Positions 1 to 9,803 of a stretch of DNA of 36,262 nucleotides are shown here, one piece after another. This DNA comes from Planctomycetaceae bacterium. Lineage in GTDB: Bacteria > Planctomycetota > Phycisphaerae > Phycisphaerales > SM1A02. Below the pieces are notes generated by a model. The model made no database searches. It had not been told where the DNA came from and saw only the letters and a list, made by a program, of their open reading frames with translations. How positions within the stretch are numbered: position 1 is the first letter of the stretch; the number at the start of each line of letters is the position of its first letter. Both the position numbers and the translations under genes were made by a program. The stretch lies in contig JAIXVI010000298.1 of the NCBI GenBank assembly GCA_027483065.1, positions 1-36,262 of the forward strand, written 5' to 3'.

Positions 1-558
1 CCCGAGCAACCCACCGAACCATCGCCAGAGCCCAATCCGATGCCGTCGAGCGAGTCGACGCCGAACGCGGAGAACTCGGTTTCAACGAAGAGTGGAACGC
101 AGGGCGGCGGCATCCCCGGCCCTGTTCCAGTCGATGGTTCGCAGAACACTCCTGCACAGCCCTCGCCCGCTGGCGCACCCGGCGACACCGTTGCGCCGGC
201 TGGCGAACTCTCCGATCGCGAGAGCGACCCGACGTCGATCATTGATGTGCCGATGGCGAATTGGCAGAACGGTCGACCACTCGCTGCGAAGGGCATCACG
301 CTCAAGCCCGTGCGACCGCGCTTCACCACGCTCAACTATGTCGATGGCGTCGCGCGCAATCCGATCGGCGAACTTGTGATCGGTCGAGATGGCATTCCAC
401 AAGCGGCGCGACTCGTGCGTTCGACCGGCAACGGCAGCGTCGATGAGGCGATTCGCAACGCGCTTTACAAGTGGCGCGCGAGCGGCAAGCAACTCGAGAA
501 ACTCAAGCCGGGCCAGACCGTGACCATCCGCCTACGGATGATCATGTTGGTGGACTAG
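1..558 (+). CDS. TonB C-terminal-domain-like protein (energy transducer-like), 5' truncated by window edge
   Basis: Frame is open from base 1 (PEQPTEPSPEPNPM...). Pro/Ser/Gly-rich region followed by GELVIGRDGIPQAARLVRSTGNGSVDEAIRNALYKWRASGK...VTIRLRMIML, which resembles a TonB_C fold. TAG stop at 556-558. Confidence 0.65.
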   Translation, partial: PEQPTEPSPEPNPMPSSESTPNAENSVSTKSGTQGGGIPGPVPVDGSQNTPAQPSPAGAPGDTVAPAGELSDRESDPTSIIDVPMANWQNGRPLAAKGITLKPVRPRFTTLNYVDGVARNPIGELVIGRDGIPQAARLVRSTGNGSVDEAIRNALYKWRASGKQLEKLKPGQTVTIRLRMIMLVD

Positions 559-815
559 TTTGAGCGCTCGCAACGTACTTTGAGCGCTCGAGCGCGGCTC
601 TTGCCGCGCCCTCACTTTGGTGTGAGCCACGCGAAAGGGAGCCGCCGCAGCGGCGACCGCGAAGACAACAAGCGCTCGAGCGCGGCTCTTGCCGCGCCCT
701 CGCTCTGGCCAGCTCCCCTCGGAGTGAATCCTCGGGGGCTGAGATGCGCTTTGGAGCGCTGCCGAAGCTCCGCTTCAGATGCCCGCTTTCGCTCGCTTTG
801 GCGTGATTCACGCCA
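559..815. repeat. Dispersed hairpin-bearing intergenic repeat, site 1 (inverted relative to site 2)
   Basis: TTTGAGCGCTCG at 559 and 579 (20-bp period). agcgctcgagcgcggctcttgccgcgccctc at 583-613 and 671-701. The reverse complement of about 762-815 matches 26150-26200 (cacgccaaagcgagcgRaagcgggcaYctgaagcgRagcttcRgcagc). Confidence 0.8.
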
Positions 816-1590
816 AGCGGCGGCGCCACTCGTCGATGCGGTGGTAATCGGTGAGGTCGTACTGAAGCGGCGTCACCGTGATGAATCGCTCATGCAGCGC
901 TTCGACATCGGTGCCTTCCTTCGTGTGGCAGGACTCCATGCCGTTCCCGTTCGGCCAGTAGTACGGACGGCCGTCAGGTGCAACGCGACGCTCGTAATTG
1001 TCGATGCCCGCGGCGGTGTTCATCGTGACCACCTTGATCTTTGGCATCGGCGTGTCGGCCGCATGCGTGCGCGGCACGTTGATATTGATGACGTTGTGCG
1101 GATCGATCTTGTGCTTCAACACCTCGTCGATCGCATGTCGCGCGATTTCCGCGGCACGGCGCCAATGCGGCGCGCCGCCACCCATGTGGAGGCTCACCGC
1201 AATCGCCGGAACACCAAGAAACGCCGCTTCGACCGCAGCGCCCACCGTGCCCGAATAGATCACGTTGATTCCGACGTTCGCACCTGAGTTCATGCCCGAA
1301 ATCACGACATCCGGTCGCGTGCCCGCGCCAAAGAGATCCGGCCACAGCCGCCGCAATCCAAGCTTCACGCAGTCCGCCGGTCGCCCATCGACCGCGTACC
1401 CGCGCATCGATTCGTTGGGCGCGACTTCCTCAATCATCAGCGGCGTGTGAAAGGTGATGCCGTGACTCGTCGCGCTCTGCACATCTGCGGGCGCAACCGT
1501 CACCACTTCGCCCAAATCGCGGATCGCCCGATGGAGCGCTTCGATACCGGGTGCGTGAATGCCGTCGTCGTTGGTCAAGAGGATCCGCAT
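808..1590 (-). CDS. surE: 5'/3'-nucleotidase SurE
   Basis: MRILLTNDDGIHAPGIEALHRAI... ; VISGMNSGANVGINVIYSGTVGAAVEAAFLGVPAIAVSL are classic SurE motifs. The start was moved inside the supplied ORF to the ATG at 1590. Confidence 0.95.
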   Translation of the reverse strand: MRILLTNDDGIHAPGIEALHRAIRDLGEVVTVAPADVQSATSHGITFHTPLMIEEVAPNESMRGYAVDGRPADCVKLGLRRLWPDLFGAGTRPDVVISGMNSGANVGINVIYSGTVGAAVEAAFLGVPAIAVSLHMGGGAPHWRRAAEIARHAIDEVLKHKIDPHNVININVPRTHAADTPMPKIKVVTMNTAAGIDNYERRVAPDGRPYYWPNGNGMESCHTKEGTDVEALHERFITVTPLQYDLTDYHRIDEWRRRLA

Positions 1591-1689
1591 GGGGGGCGCA
1601 GTGTACGGTTCGTTTCGCTCGCCGGAGGAAAGCATGACTGCAACCTCGCGACACGCACCGCGCTTGCAGCACTGCGTTAGGATGCGCGC

Positions 1690-2925
1690 GTGTCGCTGTT
1701 GGGCATCTTGCTGCTTTTTCCGTGCGTTCTTCTCGCCGCCGTGGCGTGCATCGTTTTTGTACGCCTTCGCCTCGCAGAGCAAGGAATTCCCCGCGTCGCC
1801 GACGGCGACCAACTGCCGCCAGCCTCGGGCCTCCTCTCGATCGTGATCCCCGCACACAATGAGGCACGGGTCATCGAAGAGAGTGTCCGCACGCTTCGAC
1901 GTCAATCATTTCGAAACTTCGAAGTGATCTACGTCCTCGACCGCTGCACCGACCAGACGCGCGAGTTGCTTGTGTCGGCCGCGGCTGGCGACTCGCGCAT
2001 TGGATTTATCGAGAACCACGACTGCCCCGCGGATTGGGCGGGAAAGTGCAACGCGTGTCGTGTCGGCGCCGCAACTGCGAAGGGCGAGTGGATTCTCTTC
2101 ACCGATGCGGACTGCCGCTTTGAGCCAAACATGCTTGATGCCATGTTGGCCATCGCGACTGAACGCAAAACCGCGCTCTTGTCGGCAGTCGGACGACTCA
2201 CCTTCCGCCGCTCCTTCGAACGGCTCCTGCAGCCTGTCGCCGCGCTGGTGCTCTTCCGGATTTTCCCGCTCGACAAAGCAAATCGCGACGTCAACCGCTG
2301 GCCGTTCGCGAACGGCCAATTCCTGCTCTTTCGGCGCGACGAGTACCTCGCGGTCGGTGGGCATGAACTCGTGAAGGACGCGCTGCTTGAGGACCTCTTC
2401 TTCGCGTGGCGCCTTGATCGCAAAGGCGCGCGTTTGGGCGTGGTCGACGCATCGGAGCGCATGGAAGTCTCGATGTACGAAAGCGCGGCCACCATGCGCA
2501 GTGGTTGGACGCGCATCTTTATCGAGTGTTGCAACCGTCGGCCGCAACGACTGATGGTTGCGGCTGCGGAACTCCTCTTTCTTTCGGTGATTCTGCCAGT
2601 CTTTGCAGCGACTGCTACGGTCGTCGGTGCAATCGGCCTCGCGCACGGCGGCGAGGAACCGTGGACGCTTTTCCTCGCCGGAATCGGTTCGCTCGCCCTC
2701 GCGCTCGCCGTTGTTTCCGTCATCTACGCTCGACAACGCGCGCCAATCGTGTGGGCCGTCGCGCATCCGATCGCAGCATTCCGCGTTGCAACCTGGCTCG
2801 CAAGTGGTGCGCGCATGCTGACGCGCCGCGTGCCCATTCGTTGGGGTGGTCGCGAGTACATTCTCGAGCCGCGCATGCGCGCGACCAAACAACCGCGCGA
2901 ACGCGAAACAACCTCTTCCGCGTGA
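1690..2925 (+). CDS. Membrane-associated family 2 glycosyltransferase
   Basis: LSIVIPAHNEARVIEESVRTLRRQ, TDADCRFEP, QFLLFRRDEYLAVGGHE, C-terminal TM helices and terminal RWGGREY motif. GTG start. Confidence 0.85.
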   Translation: MSLLGILLLFPCVLLAAVACIVFVRLRLAEQGIPRVADGDQLPPASGLLSIVIPAHNEARVIEESVRTLRRQSFRNFEVIYVLDRCTDQTRELLVSAAAGDSRIGFIENHDCPADWAGKCNACRVGAATAKGEWILFTDADCRFEPNMLDAMLAIATERKTALLSAVGRLTFRRSFERLLQPVAALVLFRIFPLDKANRDVNRWPFANGQFLLFRRDEYLAVGGHELVKDALLEDLFFAWRLDRKGARLGVVDASERMEVSMYESAATMRSGWTRIFIECCNRRPQRLMVAAAELLFLSVILPVFAATATVVGAIGLAHGGEEPWTLFLAGIGSLALALAVVSVIYARQRAPIVWAVAHPIAAFRVATWLASGARMLTRRVPIRWGGREYILEPRMRATKQPRERETTSSA

Positions 2926-2997
2926 ACGACTCTCCGTAACACGCACCGCGCGCTGCGCACGCTGCTACCCTCTCGACTTCGCCTCTGAACTTTGGCC

Positions 2998-4656
2998 ATG
3001 TACGCACCGCTTCTTGCGAACCGCTACCTCACATCGCGCATCATTCCGTTTCTCGCGGTGGCTGCGGTTGCGCTGTGCGTTGCGCTCGTGATCGTCGTCG
3101 TCAGCGTCATGTCGGGCTTCCTCGACATGGTGCGGAGCTCCGGAAAAACGCTCATCGGCGATGTCGTTGTCACGCGCGACATCGTGGGCATTCCGTACTA
3201 CCAAGACTTCATTCGCGAAATCGAAGCGCTGCCCGAGGCGGAGGCCGCGAGCGCGCTCGTCGAAAGCTACGGCCTTCTTCAAATGCCTTACGGCACAGGT
3301 GATGGCGGCAAGCGCATTGAAACCGTGCAAGTTTGGGGCATCGATCCCGAGAGTTTCGATCGCGTAACCGATTACCAATCGAAACTCTATTGGCGCACGC
3401 CAACCGCGCAAGAAGCGAAGTCGCTCGGCCCTGATGACCCTCGACTCGAAAGCGAGTATCAGCGCGAGAACGACGGCATGTCGCTGCGCGACTCGTTTGG
3501 AAATCCAGGCATCGTGCTCGGTATCGAGATTTCGCCGTTCAATCGCCGCACGAAGGACGGTTCGTATCGCACGGAAAACCAGCTCGGACAACAAGATCCC
3601 GGCTACTTCATGCCGAATGTCGGCAACGTGCTCCTCACGCTCGTGCCGGTATCAGAGTCGGGCAGGATCGTCGGCGAGAAGAAGTCTTCCTTTGCAGTCG
3701 TAAACGAGTTTCAATCGGGCGTCTATCAGATCGATGCGCAGCGTGTCCTCGCGCCACTCACAGATGTGCAGCGCATGCTCATGCTCGATGAAGCGGAACT
3801 CACGTCGAAGACAGAGTTCGACGACAACGGTCGACCGAAAGTCATCGGCACGACACCTGCGCGTGCGACGACGATCGTCGTCAAGGCGAAGCGCGGCGTT
3901 GACCCCCGCACCCTGCGCGAAGCGGTTGAGCGCGCGTACGGCAACTTTTACACGAAGGCGATGGAGAATCGCGCCAACATGGTGAAGCCTCCGGCGCGCG
4001 TGATCGTCGCAACCTGGGAAGAGCGACTTTCCGATTTGATCGGCCCCGTCGAGAAGGAGCGCGAACTCATGCGCACACTCTTCTCGATCGTCTACGTTGT
4101 ATGCGCGGCGCTCGTCCTCGCGATCTTCTGGTCGATCGTGCAAGAAAAGACGCGCGACATCGGCATTCTGCGCGCCGTGGGCGCATCACGGACCGGCGTC
4201 CTCTGGATCTTCCTCCGCTACGGCCTCCTCATCGGCGTCGTCGGATCGATCGTCGGCGTCTTCCTCGCCTGGACCATCGTCGCGCGCATCAACGACATCC
4301 ACGATCTCCTCGGAACTCCCGCACCGATGTGGCTCCGCGTTGGTGCTTGGGTGATCGTTGCGATTGGCCTCTTGATGATCGTGCGCGGCATCGTGCGCGC
4401 GTCGGCGCTCCAAACGGTGCTGTGGGGTTTCGGCACACTGGCGCTCATCGCAATCGCCATCGTCCTCTGGCATCACGAAGGCCACGTCATTTGGGATCCA
4501 AGCGTCTACTACTTCAGCCGCATTCCGAGCACGATTGATTTCCACACCGCGTGGACGACGGCACTCGGCGGAACCATCTTCAGCGTGATCGGCGCAGCGA
4601 TTCCCGCAGGACGCGCCGCCGACACCGACCCCGTTCAAAGCTTGAGGTACGAGTAA
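2998..4656 (+). CDS. ABC transporter permease, FtsX/LolC-LolE family
   Basis: N-terminal YLTSRIIPFLAVAAVALCVALVIVVVSVMSGF, REKTRDIGILRAVGAS-like segment, WDPSVYYFSRIPS and C-terminal PAGRAADTDPVQSLRYE are LolC/E-like. ATG at 2998. Confidence 0.85.
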   Translation: MYAPLLANRYLTSRIIPFLAVAAVALCVALVIVVVSVMSGFLDMVRSSGKTLIGDVVVTRDIVGIPYYQDFIREIEALPEAEAASALVESYGLLQMPYGTGDGGKRIETVQVWGIDPESFDRVTDYQSKLYWRTPTAQEAKSLGPDDPRLESEYQRENDGMSLRDSFGNPGIVLGIEISPFNRRTKDGSYRTENQLGQQDPGYFMPNVGNVLLTLVPVSESGRIVGEKKSSFAVVNEFQSGVYQIDAQRVLAPLTDVQRMLMLDEAELTSKTEFDDNGRPKVIGTTPARATTIVVKAKRGVDPRTLREAVERAYGNFYTKAMENRANMVKPPARVIVATWEERLSDLIGPVEKERELMRTLFSIVYVVCAALVLAIFWSIVQEKTRDIGILRAVGASRTGVLWIFLRYGLLIGVVGSIVGVFLAWTIVARINDIHDLLGTPAPMWLRVGAWVIVAIGLLMIVRGIVRASALQTVLWGFGTLALIAIAIVLWHHEGHVIWDPSVYYFSRIPSTIDFHTAWTTALGGTIFSVIGAAIPAGRAADTDPVQSLRYE

Positions 4657-5369
4657 TGCACGCACCTCCGCAGACAACCCTGCCACTGATCTCCGCGCAG
4701 AACGTGCGGAAGACGTATCGCCTCGGGAAAATCTCAGTACCCGTTCTGCGCGACGCATCGATTGATGTGCATGAAGGCGAATGGGTTTCGATCGTCGGTA
4801 GTTCAGGCAGCGGAAAGAGCACGCTGCTCCATCTCCTCGGTGGTCTCGACCGCGCAGACGCCGACTCGGGCGCGATTCGTTTCGGTGGCGAAGACATTCG
4901 CGCACTCGGAGCAGCGCGCGAGAATCGCTATCGCAACCGCGACGTCGGCTTCGTCTTCCAGTTCTATCACTTGTTGCCAGAGTTGAACGTCCTCGAGAAC
5001 GCGATGTTGCCTGCGCTCGTGGGCCTCTCGCGTTGGCGCTGGTTTGCCGAGAAAGGCGCGCTCCGCGATCGCACCGCCGAACTCCTCAAGACTTGCGGGC
5101 TCGGGCATCGATTGCTGCACCGCCCTGCCGAACTCTCAGGCGGCGAGCGTCAACGCGTGGCGATCGCGCGCGCGTTGGTCAACGGACCACGCATGCTGCT
5201 TGCCGACGAACCCACGGGCAATCTCGATGCGAAGACCGGCGCGGGGATTCTCGATCTCCTCGCCGAGCGCCACGCCGCGGGCCTCACGATGGTGATGGTG
5301 ACGCACGACGCTTCGATCGCCGCGCGCGCGCAACGACAAGTGCGTATCGCCGACGGCCGCGTGCAGTAA
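4656..5369 (+). CDS. lolD: ABC transporter ATP-binding protein, LolD/MacB-like
   Basis: Walker A GSSGSGKSTLLHLLGGLD, signature LSGGERQRVAIARAL, Walker B MLLADEPTGNLD. ATG overlaps the permease stop by 1 nt (TAATG). Confidence 0.88.
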   Translation: MHAPPQTTLPLISAQNVRKTYRLGKISVPVLRDASIDVHEGEWVSIVGSSGSGKSTLLHLLGGLDRADADSGAIRFGGEDIRALGAARENRYRNRDVGFVFQFYHLLPELNVLENAMLPALVGLSRWRWFAEKGALRDRTAELLKTCGLGHRLLHRPAELSGGERQRVAIARALVNGPRMLLADEPTGNLDAKTGAGILDLLAERHAAGLTMVMVTHDASIAARAQRQVRIADGRVQ

Positions 5370-5374
5370 GCGCG

Positions 5375-5506
5375 CTACGTTACTTCAGCGTTTTCTCGCC
5401 GCTTTCGTCCGCCGCTTTCGTCCGCCGCTTCGACGCTGCTTTCGTCGCTGCTTTCGTCGCTGCTTTTGCTGATGCCTTTACGGGGCGATTCGTTCGTCGC
5501 GTACAT
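5375..5506 (-). CDS. Candidate small ORF (43 aa): MYATNESPRKGISKSSDESSDESSVEAADESGGRKRRENAEVT
   Basis: ATG overlaps the TGA of the upstream gene by 1 nt (TGATG on the minus strand). It nearly fills the gap to lolD (ends 5369). It is below the length cutoff of the supplied track and sits in low-complexity DNA. Confidence 0.3.
   Translation of the reverse strand: MYATNESPRKGISKSSDESSDESSVEAADESGGRKRRENAEVT
5398..5472. repeat. Degenerate 11-13 bp tandem repeat between lolD and the peptidase-MA-like gene
   Basis: gccgctttcgtcc x2, gccgcttcgac, gctgctttcgtc x2, gctgcttttgct. Confidence 0.85.
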
Positions 5507-6870
5507 CAGTCATTCGTGTAGAACCACTTCGATGCAGCAGCGGCCGCCGACGAAATGCTCGATCCGTAGACCCGCTTGAAGCGTTCTTGCCACGGATCGG
5601 TGGGTGCCGTGACCTTCGCGAAGCGCAAGAGTTTCATCCCGCCCTGCTCGTAGAGCCAACGCACGAACATGTACGACATCGACTGCGCGAGGCCGAAGTC
5701 CTTCGTCCACATCGCGTCGGAGTACGCGCTGTTGAGAACCGGCGCGAACGTCGTTCCCGCGCGCAACGCGACGAGCCCATCGCGACGAAGCGCTTCGTCC
5801 ATCGCGGCGTTCGGCGTTTGCAGTTCTGCCATCACACGCGGCAGTCCTTCGTTGAGCCACGCTGGCCCACGCTCGGGCGCACCCGCCGAATGCAGCATCG
5901 CGCGCGCGAGCCCGACCGACGCGTGATAGAGCTGCAGCGCGCGATCGCTGTTTGGCGCGACAAGGACGAGCGGCCGCGGATCTCCGTTCGCGGCCGCGGG
6001 GTAGACGACCAGCACATCTGGGTAGCGCGCAGGATCGGTCGATGCGACCGACGCCGCCAGAAGTCGCCAACGATCGCGGTCGGCAACAAGTGCAACAGGC
6101 ACCTTGCCCTGCAATCGCACAGGGGCACCCGCGCGCGCCAACTCTTCGCTCCAGCGCGCGTAGAAGAACTCAAGTCCGCCGGCGTCGTTGCGGAACGCAG
6201 GGTCGCCCGCCTCCGCGAGAAGTGCCACGTGCGTCGTCTCGTGCAGCGTCGCGCTTGTGCCCGCCTTTGCGAGCGCCGCGCGGGCGCCTTCGAGGTTCTC
6301 CGCACTCGCACGCTCAAACTCGTCGGGCGGCAGTTCTTTCCACGCTCGATTCGTGAAGCGCGGTGCTTCTGGGCTGATCGCGGCGAGCCGCGCGTCTTCC
6401 GCCTTTTTGGCGCGTTCTTCGCGCGCCGAGCGAAGTCGTGCGGCGTCAGTCTTTGCTGCCGTAAGTTGTGTATCCGTCGCACCTTGGCGACGCGCCCAGT
6501 CGGTCAAACTCCGCACGATTCGCTCACCGTCGGGCAGCGACTCCGCGATCGCGACAACATCGGCCGCAGCTTGGGCGTCCTTTTGAGCACCTGCAGCCGT
6601 CGCGCATGCCTTCAACACGACCGCCGCGGACGCGACCCGAAGGTCTTCCCACCGGATCAATCCCGTCGCGCCCTCGATGCCGTCTTCCGACCACGCCTTG
6701 ATGCTTGCGCGTTCGGTGCGACCGCTCGCAAGTTCAAGCTGCACCGAGACCTCGGTCGCAAGTTCGCGACGCTGGATATCCGCCCACGCAACTGCATGAA
6801 TGGCCAGAACGGCAGGCAGGACTCCTGCAAGGACGCGCATCGTCAGCGATGAAACCATGTTGGATCGCAA
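5506..6870 (-). CDS. Secreted peptidase-MA/DUF1570-like protein
   Basis: N-terminal signal-like segment; THVALLAEAG...LEFFYARW...KVPVALVADRDRW and AWLNEGLPRVMAE match the layout of the family. Confidence 0.6.
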   Translation of the reverse strand: MRSNMVSSLTMRVLAGVLPAVLAIHAVAWADIQRRELATEVSVQLELASGRTERASIKAWSEDGIEGATGLIRWEDLRVASAAVVLKACATAAGAQKDAQAAADVVAIAESLPDGERIVRSLTDWARRQGATDTQLTAAKTDAARLRSAREERAKKAEDARLAAISPEAPRFTNRAWKELPPDEFERASAENLEGARAALAKAGTSATLHETTHVALLAEAGDPAFRNDAGGLEFFYARWSEELARAGAPVRLQGKVPVALVADRDRWRLLAASVASTDPARYPDVLVVYPAAANGDPRPLVLVAPNSDRALQLYHASVGLARAMLHSAGAPERGPAWLNEGLPRVMAELQTPNAAMDEALRRDGLVALRAGTTFAPVLNSAYSDAMWTKDFGLAQSMSYMFVRWLYEQGGMKLLRFAKVTAPTDPWQERFKRVYGSSISSAAAAASKWFYTND

Positions 6871-7112
6871 GAATACCTCCCGTTTTCCGCTATCTCAGGG
6901 CGCCGACGTGCCGAAATAGGACTCGTGTAGCAAGTTCGAGGCGATGGCATAAGTCTTGCCCGCCCCGCGCCATTCCCGCGAACTTCGGTACGCGGTGAAT
7001 GAGTACGATGGCAATCCGATTGTCCGAGAAGCCGATCGCGGCGACTCGGTCGACGGATGTGAAGTGGTGAGCCGCTCCGGAGGCTTTTCCGGAGGCAAGC
7101 AAGGAGTCCCCC

Positions 7113-9698
7113 ATGTTCGAACGACTGACCGATCGAGCCCGCAAGGTGATGGCCCTCGCCAACCAAGAGGCCCAGCGCCTCAACCACGAGTACATCGGGA
7201 CGGAGCACATCCTGCTCGGCCTCGTGAAGGAAGGCTCGGGTGTCGGCGCGAATGTGCTGAAGAATCTCGACATCGATCTCCGCAAGGTACGCATCGAGGT
7301 CGAGAAACTTGTCAAAACCGGCCCAGAAATGGTGACGATGGGCAAGTTGCCGCAAACCCCGCGCGCGAAGAAAGTGATCGAGTACGCGATCGAAGAGGCG
7401 CGCAACCTCAACCACAACTACGTCGGCACGGAGCACCTCTTGCTCGGCCTCTTGCGCGAGCATGACGGCGTTGCTGCACAGGTCCTGATGAACCTCGGGC
7501 TCAAGCTCGAAGAAGTCCGCGAGGAAGTGCTCAATCTCCTCGGCGCTGGCGCCGAGAGCGAAGAAGCTCCCCCGCAGTCGGAACCACAGGAACCACCATC
7601 GATGGGCGGTCCCGCGTCCGGTGGCCCTGAGTCGGGCGCGCGTCGCGGTGCTGCGAAGAGCAAGACCCCTGCTCTCGACAGCTTCGGCCGCGACCTCACC
7701 GAACTCGCGAAGAGCGGCGAGCTCGATCCAGTCATCGGCCGCATGAACGAAATCGAGCGCGTCGTGCAGATTCTCTGCCGCCGCACGAAGAACAACCCTG
7801 TGCTCCTCGGCGAAGCGGGCGTCGGCAAGACGGCGATCGTCGAAGGCCTCGCGCAGCGCATCATCAATCAGGAAGTCCCCGACATTCTGTTCGACAAGCG
7901 CCTCGTCGTCCTCGACCTCGCGGCGATGGTTGCTGGTACCAAGTACCGCGGCCAATTCGAAGAGCGCATCAAGGCGGTCATGAACGAAGTCCGCCGCGCG
8001 AAGAACATCATTCTCTTCATCGACGAGTTGCACACGCTCGTTGGCGCGGGTGGCGCGGAAGGCGCGATCGATGCGTCGAACGTGCTCAAGCCTGCACTCG
8101 CCCGTGGCGAGATCCAGTGCATCGGCGCGACGACCTTCGACGAGTACCGCAAGTACATCGAGAAGGACGCGGCTCTCGAGCGACGCTTCCAGTCGATCAC
8201 GGTTGAACCACCGAACGCGGAACAGACCTTCGAAATCTTGAAGGGCATCCGCCCGAAGTACGAAGCGCACCACCGCATCAAGATCACCGACGCTGCGTTG
8301 CGCGCGGCGGTCGAGTTCTCCGGTCGATACATCCCTGGCCGCGTGCAGCCCGACAAGTCGATCGACGTGATCGACGAAGCTGGCGCACGACTTCGTCTGC
8401 GCTCGATGGCGAAGCCGCCGAATCTCGCGGAAATCGAAGAGAAGATCGAGCGTCTCGCGATCGAGAAGGACGAAGCGGTCAAGAACGCCGACTACGAGCG
8501 CGCTGCACAAATCCGCGATCAGATGGACAAGCACCGTCGCGAGCGCGAGAAGTTGCAGGGCGAGTGGAAGGAGCGCATGAACGAAACCGTCGGCACCGTC
8601 GACGAAGAGATCATCGCGGAAGTCGTCTCGAAGATGACTGGCGTGCCGCTCACCCGTCTCGAGAAGGCCGAGAGCGAGCGTTTGCTCCAACTCGAAGGCG
8701 AACTGCACAAGACCGTCGTCAGCCAAGACGACGCCGTCAAGGCCGTCTCACGCGCGATTCGCAAGGCGCGCTCGGGCCTCAAGGATCCGAAGCGTCCGAT
8801 GGGCTGCTTCATCTTCGTCGGACCGTCCGGCGTTGGTAAGACGCTCCTCGCGAAGGCGCTCGCTGAGTTCATGTTCGGCGACCCCGACGCCCTCCTCTAC
8901 CTCGACATGTCGGAGTACATGGAGAAGCACAACGTGTCGCGTCTCGTTGGCGCGCCTCCGGGATACGTCGGCTACGAAGAGGGTGGCCAGCTCACCGAGC
9001 GCATCCGTCGTCGTCCGTACGCGGTTGTCCTCCTCGACGAAGTCGAGAAGGCGCACCCCGACGTCTTCAACATGCTCCTCCAGATCATGGAAGAAGGTCG
9101 ACTCACCGACAGCTTCGGTCGTCACGTCGACTTCAAGAACGTGATCCTGATCATGACCTCGAACCTCGGTGCCGACGTCATCAAGGGCGGCGCGAGCTTC
9201 GGCTTCGGGAAGCGCACGGAAGTCATCGACTATGAGAAGATGCGCAAGGCGCTCATGGGCGAAATCGAGAAGTTCTTCCGCCCAGAGTTCATCAACCGTC
9301 TCGACGAAGTCGTCGTGTTCCGTCCGCTCTTGAAGGAAGACCTCGTCACCATCATCGAGTACGAACTCTCCAAGGTGCGTAAGCGCCTCGGCGAGAAGGG
9401 CATGAAGATGGAACTCGACGGAGCCGCGAAGGACTTCCTCATCGATAAGGGCTACAACCCTGACTTCGGTGCGCGTCCGCTGCGCCGCGCGCTTGGTCAG
9501 TACATCGAAGATCCGCTGGCGGAAAACCTCCTCATGGGCGAGTTCAAGGCTGGCGACGAGATCCGCGTGACCCGCGTCGAAGGCCAAGATCACTTGACCT
9601 TCAAAGCTGTGCGCGCAGGTGAAGGTGGTGGCGGCGACGACGGCGGAAATGCGCCGAAGGAGCCGACACCCACGCCACTCGCGGGCGCACAGGGCTAA
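7113..9698 (+). CDS. clpC: ATP-dependent Clp protease ATP-binding subunit ClpC
   Basis: [37 protein letters not shown]; two AAA+ modules ([35 protein letters not shown]); UVR/M-domain segment [29 protein letters not shown] about 8 nt upstream of ATG. Confidence 0.97.
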   Translation: MFERLTDRARKVMALANQEAQRLNHEYIGTEHILLGLVKEGSGVGANVLKNLDIDLRKVRIEVEKLVKTGPEMVTMGKLPQTPRAKKVIEYAIEEARNLNHNYVGTEHLLLGLLREHDGVAAQVLMNLGLKLEEVREEVLNLLGAGAESEEAPPQSEPQEPPSMGGPASGGPESGARRGAAKSKTPALDSFGRDLTELAKSGELDPVIGRMNEIERVVQILCRRTKNNPVLLGEAGVGKTAIVEGLAQRIINQEVPDILFDKRLVVLDLAAMVAGTKYRGQFEERIKAVMNEVRRAKNIILFIDELHTLVGAGGAEGAIDASNVLKPALARGEIQCIGATTFDEYRKYIEKDAALERRFQSITVEPPNAEQTFEILKGIRPKYEAHHRIKITDAALRAAVEFSGRYIPGRVQPDKSIDVIDEAGARLRLRSMAKPPNLAEIEEKIERLAIEKDEAVKNADYERAAQIRDQMDKHRREREKLQGEWKERMNETVGTVDEEIIAEVVSKMTGVPLTRLEKAESERLLQLEGELHKTVVSQDDAVKAVSRAIRKARSGLKDPKRPMGCFIFVGPSGVGKTLLAKALAEFMFGDPDALLYLDMSEYMEKHNVSRLVGAPPGYVGYEEGGQLTERIRRRPYAVVLLDEVEKAHPDVFNMLLQIMEEGRLTDSFGRHVDFKNVILIMTSNLGADVIKGGASFGFGKRTEVIDYEKMRKALMGEIEKFFRPEFINRLDEVVVFRPLLKEDLVTIIEYELSKVRKRLGEKGMKMELDGAAKDFLIDKGYNPDFGARPLRRALGQYIEDPLAENLLMGEFKAGDEIRVTRVEGQDHLTFKAVRAGEGGGGDDGGNAPKEPTPTPLAGAQG

Positions 9699-9769
9699 GT
9701 TCGCCCGGCTAGGTTCGCTCGGCAGATCGCGCGCGGCGTGAGCCACGCGCCCATCGAAGAAACCCACCC

Positions 9770-9803
9770 CACCGCCGTCTGCAAGGACGGCGGTGTTTCT
9801 TTT
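9770..9803 (+). terminator. Intrinsic terminator downstream of clpC
   Basis: CACCGCCGTC-TGCAAG-GACGGCGGTG perfect 10-bp stem followed by TTTCTTTT. Confidence 0.9.

Noticed and set aside
6218-6232. HETTH as an HExxH zinc-protease motif in the 5506-6870 protein
   Set aside because: The context THVALLAEAG fits a beta strand of the family, and the WLNEG segment is about 110 residues away, so it is probably not the catalytic helix.
5587-6852. 421-aa plus-strand ORF
   Set aside because: Mirror frame of the minus-strand peptidase-MA-like gene; Arg-rich, no domain.
6843-8726. 627-aa minus-strand ORF
   Set aside because: Antisense shadow of clpC; Arg/Asp/Leu/Val-rich with no recognisable domain, typical of high-GC opposite-strand frames.
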